A stretch of DNA of 38,961 nt from NCBI GenBank assembly GCA_012719445.1, contig JAAYAH010000186.1, positions 1 to 38,961 of the forward strand. Direction: 5' to 3'. Source of the DNA: Actinomycetales bacterium. GTDB lineage: Bacteria; Actinomycetota; Actinomycetes; Actinomycetales; Kineosporiaceae. The notes under the pieces are model-generated. The model was given only the letters and a program-made list of their open reading frames with translations, ran no database searches and was not told where the DNA came from. How positions within the stretch are numbered: the first letter of the stretch is position 1; every line of letters starts with the position of its first letter. Positions 16,062 to 22,690 of this stretch are shown here, piece after piece. Made by a program: the position numbers and the translations under genes.

Positions 16062-16783
16062 AGGGGTTCGGGTCCGGTCGGCGCGTCTGCGGTGTCCCAG
16101 GTGAGGATGTCGCCGGACCCGCACGCCGTCCAGCACTTGCAGCCGTCGTCGTTGGTGAAGTCGATGTCACCGCACTGGTGCGTCTGGTCGGTGGTCAGCG
16201 GTTGGCAGCCGACGCACTCGGGGATCGGTCCGTTCGGTCCCCCGCCCCAGCCGCCGCCCCCGCCGCCCCACCCGTTCCCGCTCGCGTGGGCCTGGCCGGC
16301 CGCGAGGAGAGCGCCGTGCTGGGCGAGGTAGTAGTCGCCCGGGAGGTAGGCGACGCTCTGGGGGAGGACGACGTGCTCGGCCTCCTCGGTGTCCTCGAGC
16401 ACGGTGATGGTGACCTCGTCACCGAGGTCGACGTCGAGCCGGCGCCGGATGAAGGCCCTGGTGTCCCGCTTGAGCACCTCCTTGCCCTTCTCGTTGGTCA
16501 TCGCCCAGGCGATGAGGTCGAGGACGGGGTCGTTCGCCAGCTCCGCCTGCACGATGAGCTTCGAGTGTTTCTTCGGCAGGACGAGGTAGAGCTCGGTGTC
16601 CGTCTCCTCGACCACCACCAGCCGCTTCCCGGGAGGGAGGACCCGGTGGAAGTCGCGCAGCAGTTGCTCAGCGGAGAGCATGCGTTCGGGATCAGCCAGC
16701 AGCGCCGTGCGGTACTTCGCCTCGCTCGTCGCCCGGCCGATGATCATGTGCTTGAGCAGGAAGAGACCGGTGGGTTCGGCCAT
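16058..16783 (-). CDS. Lanthipeptide precursor with duplicated NHLP-type leader
   Basis: A 241-aa precursor, long for a lanthipeptide. Two tandem segments resemble the nitrile-hydratase alpha-subunit leader (NHLP): about residues 18-72 (ALLADPERML...RLVVVEETDTELYLVLP) and 84-142 (DLGDEVTITVLEDTEEAEHVVLP). A small-residue stretch (GALLAAGQAHASG) and a Gly/Trp spacer (about 170-183) lead to a C-terminal core of about 52 residues. The core has six Cys (190, 193, 204, 215, 217, 221) and nine Ser/Thr, suited to several (methyl)lanthionine rings. The ATG has GGAGG 12-16 bases upstream. First gene of the operon with lanM. The Cys spacing CxxC...CxC could alternatively bind metal; LanM next door favours ring formation. 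Confidence 0.9.
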   Translation of the reverse strand: MAEPTGLFLLKHMIIGRATSEAKYRTALLADPERMLSAEQLLRDFHRVLPPGKRLVVVEETDTELYLVLPKKHSKLIVQAELANDPVLDLIAWAMTNEKGKEVLKRDTRAFIRRRLDVDLGDEVTITVLEDTEEAEHVVLPQSVAYLPGDYYLAQHGALLAAGQAHASGNGWGGGGGGWGGGPNGPIPECVGCQPLTTDQTHQCGDIDFTNDDGCKCWTACGSGDILTWDTADAPTGPEPL

Positions 16784-16886
16784 GTTCTCGCGATCCTCCG
16801 TCCGTCCGCGGGGAGACGCGCCCGGCCCGAGACCGGCTGGTGTCGGCAGCGGGAAGATCGAGGTGATCGTCCACTCCAGAACGTAC

Positions 16887-16905
16887 TCCGGATAGCCTTA
16901 CCTAA
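16887..16905 (-). promoter_or_regulatory. Iron-box (DtxR/IdeR-type) candidate
   Basis: On the minus strand the site reads TTAGGTAAGGCTATCCGGA, matching 15 of 19 positions of the actinobacterial iron-box consensus TTAGGTTAGGCTAACCTAA as I remember it. It overlaps the candidate -10 of the lanthipeptide operon, 104 bases before the precursor ATG, and lies 58 bases before the divergent cupin gene. Binding of an iron-loaded DtxR-family repressor here would shut the operon off in iron-replete cells. Confidence 0.55.
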
Positions 16906-16922
16906 CAAGACAATCGACTCAA
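16895..16922 (-). promoter_or_regulatory. Candidate promoter of the lanthipeptide operon
   Basis: Minus strand: -35 TTGAGT (16917-16922), a 16-base spacer and -10 TAAGGC (16895-16900). The -10 lies inside the iron-box candidate, a common arrangement for DtxR-family repression. Confidence 0.4.
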
Positions 16923-16962
16923 AAGACAGTGATCGTCTCCGTGGAAGGGGCAAGATGCTGCG

Positions 16963-17436
16963 GTGACCTCCCGGATCCCCGACCGCCCCCCGGCCCCGCC
17001 CCGACCTGACCTGGCCGAGCGCCTGGACCTGGAACCGCATCCGGAGGGCGGGTGGTTCCGGGAGACGTGGCGGTCCCCGGTCGTCCTCCCGCTCGTCGAC
17101 GGTTACCCGGGGCCCAGGTGCGCGGCAACAGCCATCTACTACCTGCTGTCCCCGGGAGAGCGGTCCCGCTGGCACAGCGTGCGTTCGGATGAGCTGTGGT
17201 TGTGGCACTCCGGTGGCCCGCTGACCCTGCGGCTGGGCGGGACCGGGGCGGAGCCGTCCGCCGACGGCGGGACGGTGACGCTCCTCGGCGGTGACCTCGC
17301 GGACGGGCAGCTACCCCAGGCCCTCGTGCCCGCCGGGGTCTGGCAGTCGGCCGAACCGGCGGGCGATCTCCCTGTCCTGGTGAGCTGCGTTGTGGCGCCG
17401 GGGTTCGAGTACGCCGACTTCCGGCTCGCTCCGTAG
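16963..17436 (+). CDS. DUF985 cupin-superfamily protein
   Basis: A 157-aa single-domain cupin of the DUF985 (Cupin_5) family. The hallmark segments are in order: LEPHPEGGWFRETWRSP, TAIYYLLSPGERSRWHSVRSDELWLWHSGGPL, a glycine-rich middle and PAGVWQSAEP. The family folds as a small beta-barrel and is often sugar-nucleotide-epimerase-like in structure, but no reaction is established. The GTG start has GGAAGGGG about 12 bases upstream. It is transcribed divergently from the lanthipeptide operon and shares the 179-bp intergenic region with the iron-box candidate, so it may be co-regulated. It ends 20 bases before the convergent membrane-protein gene. Confidence 0.85.
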   Translation: MTSRIPDRPPAPPRPDLAERLDLEPHPEGGWFRETWRSPVVLPLVDGYPGPRCAATAIYYLLSPGERSRWHSVRSDELWLWHSGGPLTLRLGGTGAEPSADGGTVTLLGGDLADGQLPQALVPAGVWQSAEPAGDLPVLVSCVVAPGFEYADFRLAP

Positions 17437-17456
17437 CCGCAGGACCGGGCGGAGGA

Positions 17457-17921
17457 TCACCGGGAGTCGTCGGCGCCGTCAGTGTCGTCCCGGCGGGGAG
17501 CGGGCAGGTAGCGGCGGCGCAGGAGACGCCACATCGGGTTCCGCGACCGGGTCGGATCGCGGAACTGCCCGGTCTCCCAGGTGAGGACGTCGTCGGTGGT
17601 CCAGCCGGCTGCCCGGGTCAGGTCGTTCACCCGCTGCTCGAGGAGACCCAGGTGCCGGCTCGTGTGTGCCATCCCGGCGGAGTTGAGGGCGTAGTAGAGG
17701 ATCGCCGGCACCAGAAGCAGGAGCAGGACGACCAGGGTTCTGCCGACGTCCCCGGACAGGCCGAAGACCAGGGCCGTGCCCGCGGCACCGTAGGAGAGCA
17801 GGTTGAACTGCCCGGTCACCCGGGAGGTCTGCTCGGCGCGCAGGGTCCGGTACTCCTCGAGAAGGAGGTCGATCAGCTCCTTCTCCGGTCCGGTCGGCGA
17901 GGCGTTCGACGCCTTTGTCAT
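17457..17921 (-). CDS. Small two-TM membrane protein
   Basis: A 154-aa membrane protein of unknown function. An acidic N-terminal helix (KELIDLLLEEYRTLRAEQTSR) precedes two hydrophobic segments at about residues 43-60 and 65-83 (RTLVVLLLLLVPAILYYAL). A second amphipathic helix and a basic tail (RLLRRRYLPAPRR) follow. Both ends are probably cytoplasmic. Curiously, its DDVLTWETG is close to GDILTWDTA near the end of the lanthipeptide precursor, and the DNA matches at 20 of 22 bases (finding listed separately). It is convergent with the cupin gene, and downstream of a decayed CBM2 fragment on the same strand. Confidence 0.75.
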   Translation of the reverse strand: MTKASNASPTGPEKELIDLLLEEYRTLRAEQTSRVTGQFNLLSYGAAGTALVFGLSGDVGRTLVVLLLLLVPAILYYALNSAGMAHTSRHLGLLEQRVNDLTRAAGWTTDDVLTWETGQFRDPTRSRNPMWRLLRRRYLPAPRRDDTDGADDSR

Positions 17922-17930
17922 GATCGAAGG

Positions 17931-18168
17931 CTACCGCCGGGTCGGCTCCGGGGCGCCGGACCGGCCTGTCCCCGGAGGGGAGCCGGCGGCGAGGGTGCCG
18001 TTGTCGGGGGCGTTGCGGATCGTGACGGTTCCGCTGGTGCCGGTGTTGACGCCGTTCCACAGGCTGGTGATGGCCTGCCCGCCGGTCACGGCACCGGCCG
18101 CCCCCGTGATCGTGGTGGTCGACGGCTGCACCGTGACGATCTCCGGAACGTCATCGGTACCAAGGGAC
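17931..18168 (-). pseudogene. Relic of a CBM2-encoding gene
   Basis: The minus-strand frame ending in TAG at 17931-17933 encodes AITSLWNGVNTGTSGTVTI followed by a DNGTLAAG stretch. This parallels the AISNMWNGITSGTSGTVTV and YNGSLGAG positions of the CBM2 modules at the left end of the window. The N-terminal half of the module, its tryptophans and any catalytic domain are missing. The tail (SPPGTGRSGAPEPTRR) is not CBM2-like. There is no convincing start codon or ribosome-binding site, and the fragment directly abuts the stop of the upstream membrane-protein gene. Best read as the decayed 3' end of a former secreted enzyme. Confidence 0.6.
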
Positions 18169-19662
18169 TCACACCGCGAGCGGAGGCGTCTCCGGTCGTC
18201 GCCCCTCGGCAGCTCTCCTCAGCCGATCCGTCAGCGCGCAGGTTCCGGTCGCGCCGAGGAGGAAGGCAAGGGCCATGGCGAGGATCCTGGTCTCCGGGTA
18301 GCCGGCGGAGACGGCGGCAGCCGTGAGGGCGGCCAGCGCTCCGACCCCGCAGGCGGCGGCCAGGCCGACCAGCCACCAGGTCAGGACCTGCCGCCCGGCG
18401 GTCGTGACGTCGTCGAGGCGCCGCCGCACCTCGCGCAAGGTGCCGAGACCGGCCACGACGATCAGCAGCGCCACGGTGGGGACGGCGGCCCGTGAGGCGA
18501 TCACCGCCAGCCCGTAGCGCACCGGCATCGCGGGCACGAAGAACACGCCCAGGAACCAGGTCATGCCGGTGACCAGGGTGTCCATGCCGGCGCCCGGTCG
18601 CCCGAGCGCGGGGGCACGTGTCGAGGGACGACGTGATCGGCGCGCGGCGAGGCGGGCAGTTCCCAGGACGGTCAGGGCGAGGACGGCGACGGGCGCGGCC
18701 GAGTCCACGTGGGCGAGGTTGTACAGCAACGCGGTGTCGTAGACCACGAGCACCAGGACCCCCAGTGCCCCGGCGGACACCAGGAAGGTGACCCAGCCGC
18801 TGACCGTGCGCGGCGCGCCGTCCGCACGGTCGGCGGGTCCTGCCCGCACCAGCAGGGTGATCGCCAACGGGGTCACCAGCGTCGACCCGGCCCTGATCCA
18901 CAGGTTGCCGGTGGTCCAGGGGCTCGGCAGCAGCCACTCCACCCAGCAGAAGACCCCCGAGATCGACAGGGACCCGGCCCAGACGGCGACCCCGCTGCCC
19001 AGTCGCCGGTACAGCCCTGGGTCGAGCCAGCGCGTGACGAGCAGGTACAGCAGGATCCCCAACGGAAGCTCGAGGAACGACTGCACCCGAAGCACCGTGG
19101 GTGCCAGCAGGTGCGGGGCGGGGAACGCGGCGGCCACCGAGTCCACCGCGGGTCCCCTGGCGAGGTGGAACCACTGCGGGGGCAGGTACCGGGCGACGAA
19201 TCCCGGATCACCGGCGTGCACCCGGGTGATGTAGACGGTGAGCAGGACCTGGTTCAGGTACACCAGGGCGATCACGACGGCCAGCCAGGTGCCCGGGTGG
19301 GTCGCGACGGCTCTCACCGGGTGCCGGAACCGGCGGCTGTCGCCACCGACAGGGAACGGCTCGGCCCGCCCGCGCACCGCGGCCACCCCGAGCGGGATCC
19401 CCACCAAGGTGGCGACCACGACGAGCGCGTCGACGCCCCATCCGCCCTGCACCCGCCAAGGGTAGGAGATCTCTTCCGGTGGACGGTTCTCCGGCGGGTG
19501 GGGGTCCCGGACCCAGGCGTGGAGCTGGTCGAGGGTCGACTCGCCGGCGATCAGTGACGACGCCGCACGGGGGAGGGGACCCAGACGAACCGGGAGACAC
19601 CGGGGATCCTTCCGGGCAGGGACGCCGGGGAAAGCCGTCATCACGAAAAGATCATCACTCAT
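18169..19662 (-). CDS. Polytopic membrane protein of unknown function
   Basis: A protein of about 497 aa with roughly 10 hydrophobic segments spread from about residue 77 to 475 (for example VDALVVVATLVGIPLGVAAV, LELPLGILLYLLV and VSAGALGVLVLVVYDTALLY). The first 70 residues are soluble and Pro/Arg-rich. I cannot assign a family; no transporter or glycosyltransferase motif is evident. The start is uncertain: ATG 19662, GTG 19665 and ATG 19641 are all in frame, none has a clear Shine-Dalgarno, and the region is covered by GTGATGA repeats. It is divergent from the tandem paralogue pair. Confidence 0.75.
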   Translation of the reverse strand: MSDDLFVMTAFPGVPARKDPRCLPVRLGPLPRAASSLIAGESTLDQLHAWVRDPHPPENRPPEEISYPWRVQGGWGVDALVVVATLVGIPLGVAAVRGRAEPFPVGGDSRRFRHPVRAVATHPGTWLAVVIALVYLNQVLLTVYITRVHAGDPGFVARYLPPQWFHLARGPAVDSVAAAFPAPHLLAPTVLRVQSFLELPLGILLYLLVTRWLDPGLYRRLGSGVAVWAGSLSISGVFCWVEWLLPSPWTTGNLWIRAGSTLVTPLAITLLVRAGPADRADGAPRTVSGWVTFLVSAGALGVLVLVVYDTALLYNLAHVDSAAPVAVLALTVLGTARLAARRSRRPSTRAPALGRPGAGMDTLVTGMTWFLGVFFVPAMPVRYGLAVIASRAAVPTVALLIVVAGLGTLREVRRRLDDVTTAGRQVLTWWLVGLAAACGVGALAALTAAAVSAGYPETRILAMALAFLLGATGTCALTDRLRRAAEGRRPETPPLAV

Positions 19663-19678
19663 CACTAAAAGTCATCAC
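19637..19678 (-). repeat. Four GTGATGA heptamers around a start codon
   Basis: TCATCAC on the plus strand (GTGATGA on the minus) occurs at 19638, 19652, 19659 and 19672. Three copies lie within the first codons of the membrane-protein gene and one just upstream. They might be an operator, or simply alternative in-frame starts. Confidence 0.5.
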
Positions 19679-19697
19679 AGGCAAGATGAAGAAGTCG

Positions 19698-19726
19698 TTG
19701 CTGTGTGTTCCCTGAGTTCGTATGAT
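19698..19726 (+). promoter_or_regulatory. Sigma-70-type promoter of the paralogue pair
   Basis: TTGCTG (19698-19703), a 17-base spacer and TATGAT (19721-19726) form the best housekeeping-type promoter in the window. Transcription would begin near 19733, leaving a leader of about 65 bases before the ATG at 19799. This excludes the longer open frame from 19703. Confidence 0.7.
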
Positions 19727-19798
19727 CCGACCGCGTTCTTCACCTCACCTGCGCCGGGGCGCTCTGGGGTCTTCGCTGTCACCAGGGGGAGGGATCTC

Positions 19799-21112
19799 AT
19801 GCGCTCCAATCCACCACCCGACTCGCCACAGCAGCCGACGGACGGAACCCCGGGAGAGGGGTTGGAGCCCGGGAGCACCGTGTCGCCGGAACCCGCACCG
19901 GCCGGGCCGGACCCGGAGCCGCCGTCCTCACCGCCACCGGCGGACGAGGGTGGGCCGACGCCCCCTGCGCCGCCCTCCCCGCCACCGGCGGGTGAGGGGG
20001 AGTCGACGACCCCGGCGCCGCCGTCCCGGAAGGGACGGCGGAGGGCACTGGTGATCGGCATCGTGCTCGGCGTCCTGGTCCTGGTGATCGGCGGCGTCGT
20101 CGGAGGGGCGACCTACCTGTCCGGCCACCGGGAGAAGGTGCAGCGAACCGAGTACCGCGCCGGACACGCCGCCTATCTGCGCGCCGACTGCGAGCAGGCC
20201 GTCGGCCACCTCCGCCGGGCGATGGAGCACCGTCCCGACCGGGACATCGCCGTCCGGACCGGGCAGGAGCTGCAGGCGTGTCAGGCGCTCCTGGCTGCCC
20301 GGCGGAAGGCCGTCGGAGCCGAGCCGGCCGACGCTCTGAACGTGTACCTGGGGTATCTGTCCGACTCCCGGGCCGAGACCCTCCGGCTCGCCGTCCAGCG
20401 GCAGGTCATCACCCTGGTCGAGGACGTCACTCCGAAGGACCTGGTGGCCGCGGACCTGTGCGCCAACCTCGACGAGATCGAGAAGGCTGTCGATGAGGCC
20501 CTCGCCGCCGAGGGGAAGGTCGAACCGGAGATCACCGATGCCTCCCTGACCGTCGCCGCCGGCAGCGCGGACGTCCGGTCCACCTGGTTGCCCCCGATGC
20601 TGTCCGCCTGCGGAAAGGCCTGGCAGAAGGAAGGGCTCGACGACCGTGCCCTGGAGGCCTTCCTGCGGCTGCGGAAGGAGTACCCGACGAGCTCCTTCGC
20701 CGGCAAGGTCCTGCCCGACATCGTGGAGATCAGTTATCGGGTTGCCCGGGAGAACGGGAAGACCCTCATGTTCGACCTGATGGAACTCGGCACCCTCGCC
20801 GCCGGTGGGAGGGAGGCACAGGTCGCGCTCCTCAACTGCACTCCGATGACAGCCTCGATCATGGTCGCCGGCCCGGAGGCGGTGAGCCGCACGGCGAAGC
20901 GGAGCCCCGGCGCGAAGGTCTACGCGACCTACGAGCAGTTCGCCTCGCGTGGCTGCCCCGCCGGGTCGACCGTGGCCAGGTTCTGGCTCCTCCCCGGCCG
21001 CTACAAGGTGGTGATCGACCTCGGTGAGGGCCGCATCCTGTACGGGGACTGGACCCTGCGGAAGGCCAAGGCCTACATCACCTCCGTCGCCTGGATCCGG
21101 CAGGCGTCGTAA
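19799..21112 (+). CDS. Membrane-anchored extracytoplasmic protein, paralogue A
   Basis: A 437-aa protein with a cytoplasmic Pro/Glu-rich, disordered N-terminus (1-78), one transmembrane helix (about 83-107) and an external domain of about 330 residues. The external part starts with a TPR-like helical hairpin (GHAAYLRADCEQAVGHLRRAMEHRP), continues helical with paired cysteines, and ends in a beta-rich segment (PGRYKVVIDLGEGRILYGDWTL). I do not recognise the family. It is paralogous throughout the external domain to the next gene, so the pair arose by tandem duplication. The start is ATG 19799 behind GGGGGAGGG and downstream of a good promoter. Confidence 0.8.
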   Translation: MRSNPPPDSPQQPTDGTPGEGLEPGSTVSPEPAPAGPDPEPPSSPPPADEGGPTPPAPPSPPPAGEGESTTPAPPSRKGRRRALVIGIVLGVLVLVIGGVVGGATYLSGHREKVQRTEYRAGHAAYLRADCEQAVGHLRRAMEHRPDRDIAVRTGQELQACQALLAARRKAVGAEPADALNVYLGYLSDSRAETLRLAVQRQVITLVEDVTPKDLVAADLCANLDEIEKAVDEALAAEGKVEPEITDASLTVAAGSADVRSTWLPPMLSACGKAWQKEGLDDRALEAFLRLRKEYPTSSFAGKVLPDIVEISYRVARENGKTLMFDLMELGTLAAGGREAQVALLNCTPMTASIMVAGPEAVSRTAKRSPGAKVYATYEQFASRGCPAGSTVARFWLLPGRYKVVIDLGEGRILYGDWTLRKAKAYITSVAWIRQAS

Positions 21113-21181
21113 CCGTCCCGCGGCCTGCCCGCGACACCGCCCTCGTTCCCGTCGCCACCGGTCCGACCCTGGAGAGATCCC

Positions 21182-22447
21182 ATGCGCTTCAACCCGCCCC
21201 CGAACTGGCCGGCTCCGCCACCGGGCTGGGTGCCCGACCAGGGCTGGCAGCCCGATCCGGCCTGGGGACCGGCTCCCCCCGGGTGGCAGTTGTGGGTGGA
21301 CGACGACCCGGTTCCGGCGACGTCCCCGCAGGCCGAGGCCGCCGTCGACGTGACCGCCGGGACGCCTCCGGCGGACGTGCCCGCGGCCGGGGAACCCGCC
21401 GGGGCGGAACCAGGGAAGCCCCACAGGCGACGCCGTCGGCTGCTGCTGGTGACCGGAGCCGTGATCGGTGCTCTGGTCCTGGTGACGGGTATGGTCCTCG
21501 GCGGCATCGCCGGCCTGACGTACTACTGGAAACACGGGCAGCGCACGTCCTACGACGCGGGACACGCCGCCTACCTGCGCGCCGACTGTCGCGCCGCGAT
21601 CACCGAGTACACCCGCTCACTGGAGCACCACCCGGACCAGCGGATCACGAACCTGGCCCGGCAGGAACGGGACGAGTGTCAGGAACTCGTCTCCGTCCTG
21701 GACCGGGTGGCAGGCCTCGACCCGGGGAAGGCGATCGAGGTCAACCTCGACTTCATCGCCGGCACCAGGGCGGACGTTCTGCGGCCACCGGCGAAGCAGC
21801 AGGTCGTGCGCCTGGTGACGGACGCCTCCCCGAAGCAGTTCGTGAACGCCCTCCTGTGCGGACGGCTCGCCGAGATCGAGAAGATCGTCGGCAAGGGTGC
21901 CAAGAAGTCCGAGTGGCTGCCGCCGGTGCTGCTGTCCTGTGGCAGGGACCGGGAGAAGGCCAAGCTCGACGTGCCCGCCGAGGATCTCTACAAGCGCCTC
22001 CGGAAGGAGTTCCCGAAGAGCTCCCAGGCGACCAAGGCGACCGCCGGACTGATACGGATCAAGTTCGCGAGAGCCAAGGCCAACAAGGCGAAGAAGTTCT
22101 CCCAGCCGAGGCAGATCGGCAGCTTCTCGTCGTCCAACGGTGACGCCCGCCTGCACTACCAGAACTGCATGCCCCGGAAGATCGAGCTCATGTTCCTCGG
22201 ACCGGAGACGTTGACCCGACCGGTGAAGAAGTGCGCCACGTGCAAGGAGTTCCGGTCCGAGGAGGCCGCTCGCAACGCTCGCTGCACCGGTGCTCCCGAG
22301 GTGACCATCAGCCTGAAACCGGGTACCTACAAGGTCGTCATCGTGGACGGACCCGAGTACAACCAGGGAGTCGTGTACGGGGTCTGGACGTTCCGGCGGG
22401 GCGTCGCCTACGGGGCCGGCATTCTGGCCCTCGTCCCGGACGCCTGA
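21182..22447 (+). CDS. Membrane-anchored extracytoplasmic protein, paralogue B
   Basis: A 421-aa paralogue of the preceding gene. The N-terminus carries Pro/Trp repeats (PPPGWVPDQGWQPDPAWG) of the kind common at the front of actinobacterial membrane proteins. An Arg cluster and one transmembrane helix (about 87-113) follow. The external domain has the same TPR-like start (GHAAYLRADCRAAITEYTRSLEHHP) and the same C-terminal strand PGTYKVVIVDGP, with an extra Cys cluster (KKCATCKEF). Function is unknown. The start ATG has GGAGAG 6 bases upstream. Only 69 bases separate it from paralogue A, so co-transcription is likely. A long hairpin follows its stop. Confidence 0.8.
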   Translation: MRFNPPPNWPAPPPGWVPDQGWQPDPAWGPAPPGWQLWVDDDPVPATSPQAEAAVDVTAGTPPADVPAAGEPAGAEPGKPHRRRRRLLLVTGAVIGALVLVTGMVLGGIAGLTYYWKHGQRTSYDAGHAAYLRADCRAAITEYTRSLEHHPDQRITNLARQERDECQELVSVLDRVAGLDPGKAIEVNLDFIAGTRADVLRPPAKQQVVRLVTDASPKQFVNALLCGRLAEIEKIVGKGAKKSEWLPPVLLSCGRDREKAKLDVPAEDLYKRLRKEFPKSSQATKATAGLIRIKFARAKANKAKKFSQPRQIGSFSSSNGDARLHYQNCMPRKIELMFLGPETLTRPVKKCATCKEFRSEEAARNARCTGAPEVTISLKPGTYKVVIVDGPEYNQGVVYGVWTFRRGVAYGAGILALVPDA

Positions 22448-22475
22448 GCACCGGCTCTCCGGACCCGGCCGATCG

Positions 22476-22526
22476 TCTCACCGTGGCGTCCGATGCCCCC
22501 GGGGGGTGCCGGACGTCACGGTGAGA
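22476..22526 (+). terminator. Long hairpin after paralogue B
   Basis: TCTCACCGTG (22476-22485) pairs with CACGGTGAGA (22517-22526), and an inner CGTCCG (22487-22492) pairs with CGGACG (22510-22515), one mismatched pair between them. It starts 28 bases after the stop codon. Confidence 0.75.
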
Positions 22527-22559
22527 GCCCGGCCCGGGTCTGGTGAGAGCCCGGCCCGG
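22520..22559 (+). repeat. 18-bp direct repeat
   Basis: GGTGAGAGCCCGGCCCGG occurs at 22520-22537 and again at 22542-22559, period 22. The first copy shares the right arm of the terminator hairpin. The role is unknown. Confidence 0.6.
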
Positions 22560-22690
22560 TGCCCGGTCCGGCCGGGTGTCTGGTGGGGGCGAGGGTCTTG
22601 GGGCACCCTCGGAGGAGGCGATGCGTTGCCCGAGGGGAGGCGGCGGGCGCCGTCGTCGCCTCCCCGTTGGCTCGGAGGGAAAGGGGCACC

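Noticed and set aside
14295-16331. Long plus-strand open frame opposite the toroid fusion gene
   Set aside because: Low-complexity Val/Gln/Glu/Gly-rich shadow; the minus strand has the coupled start and toroid repeats.
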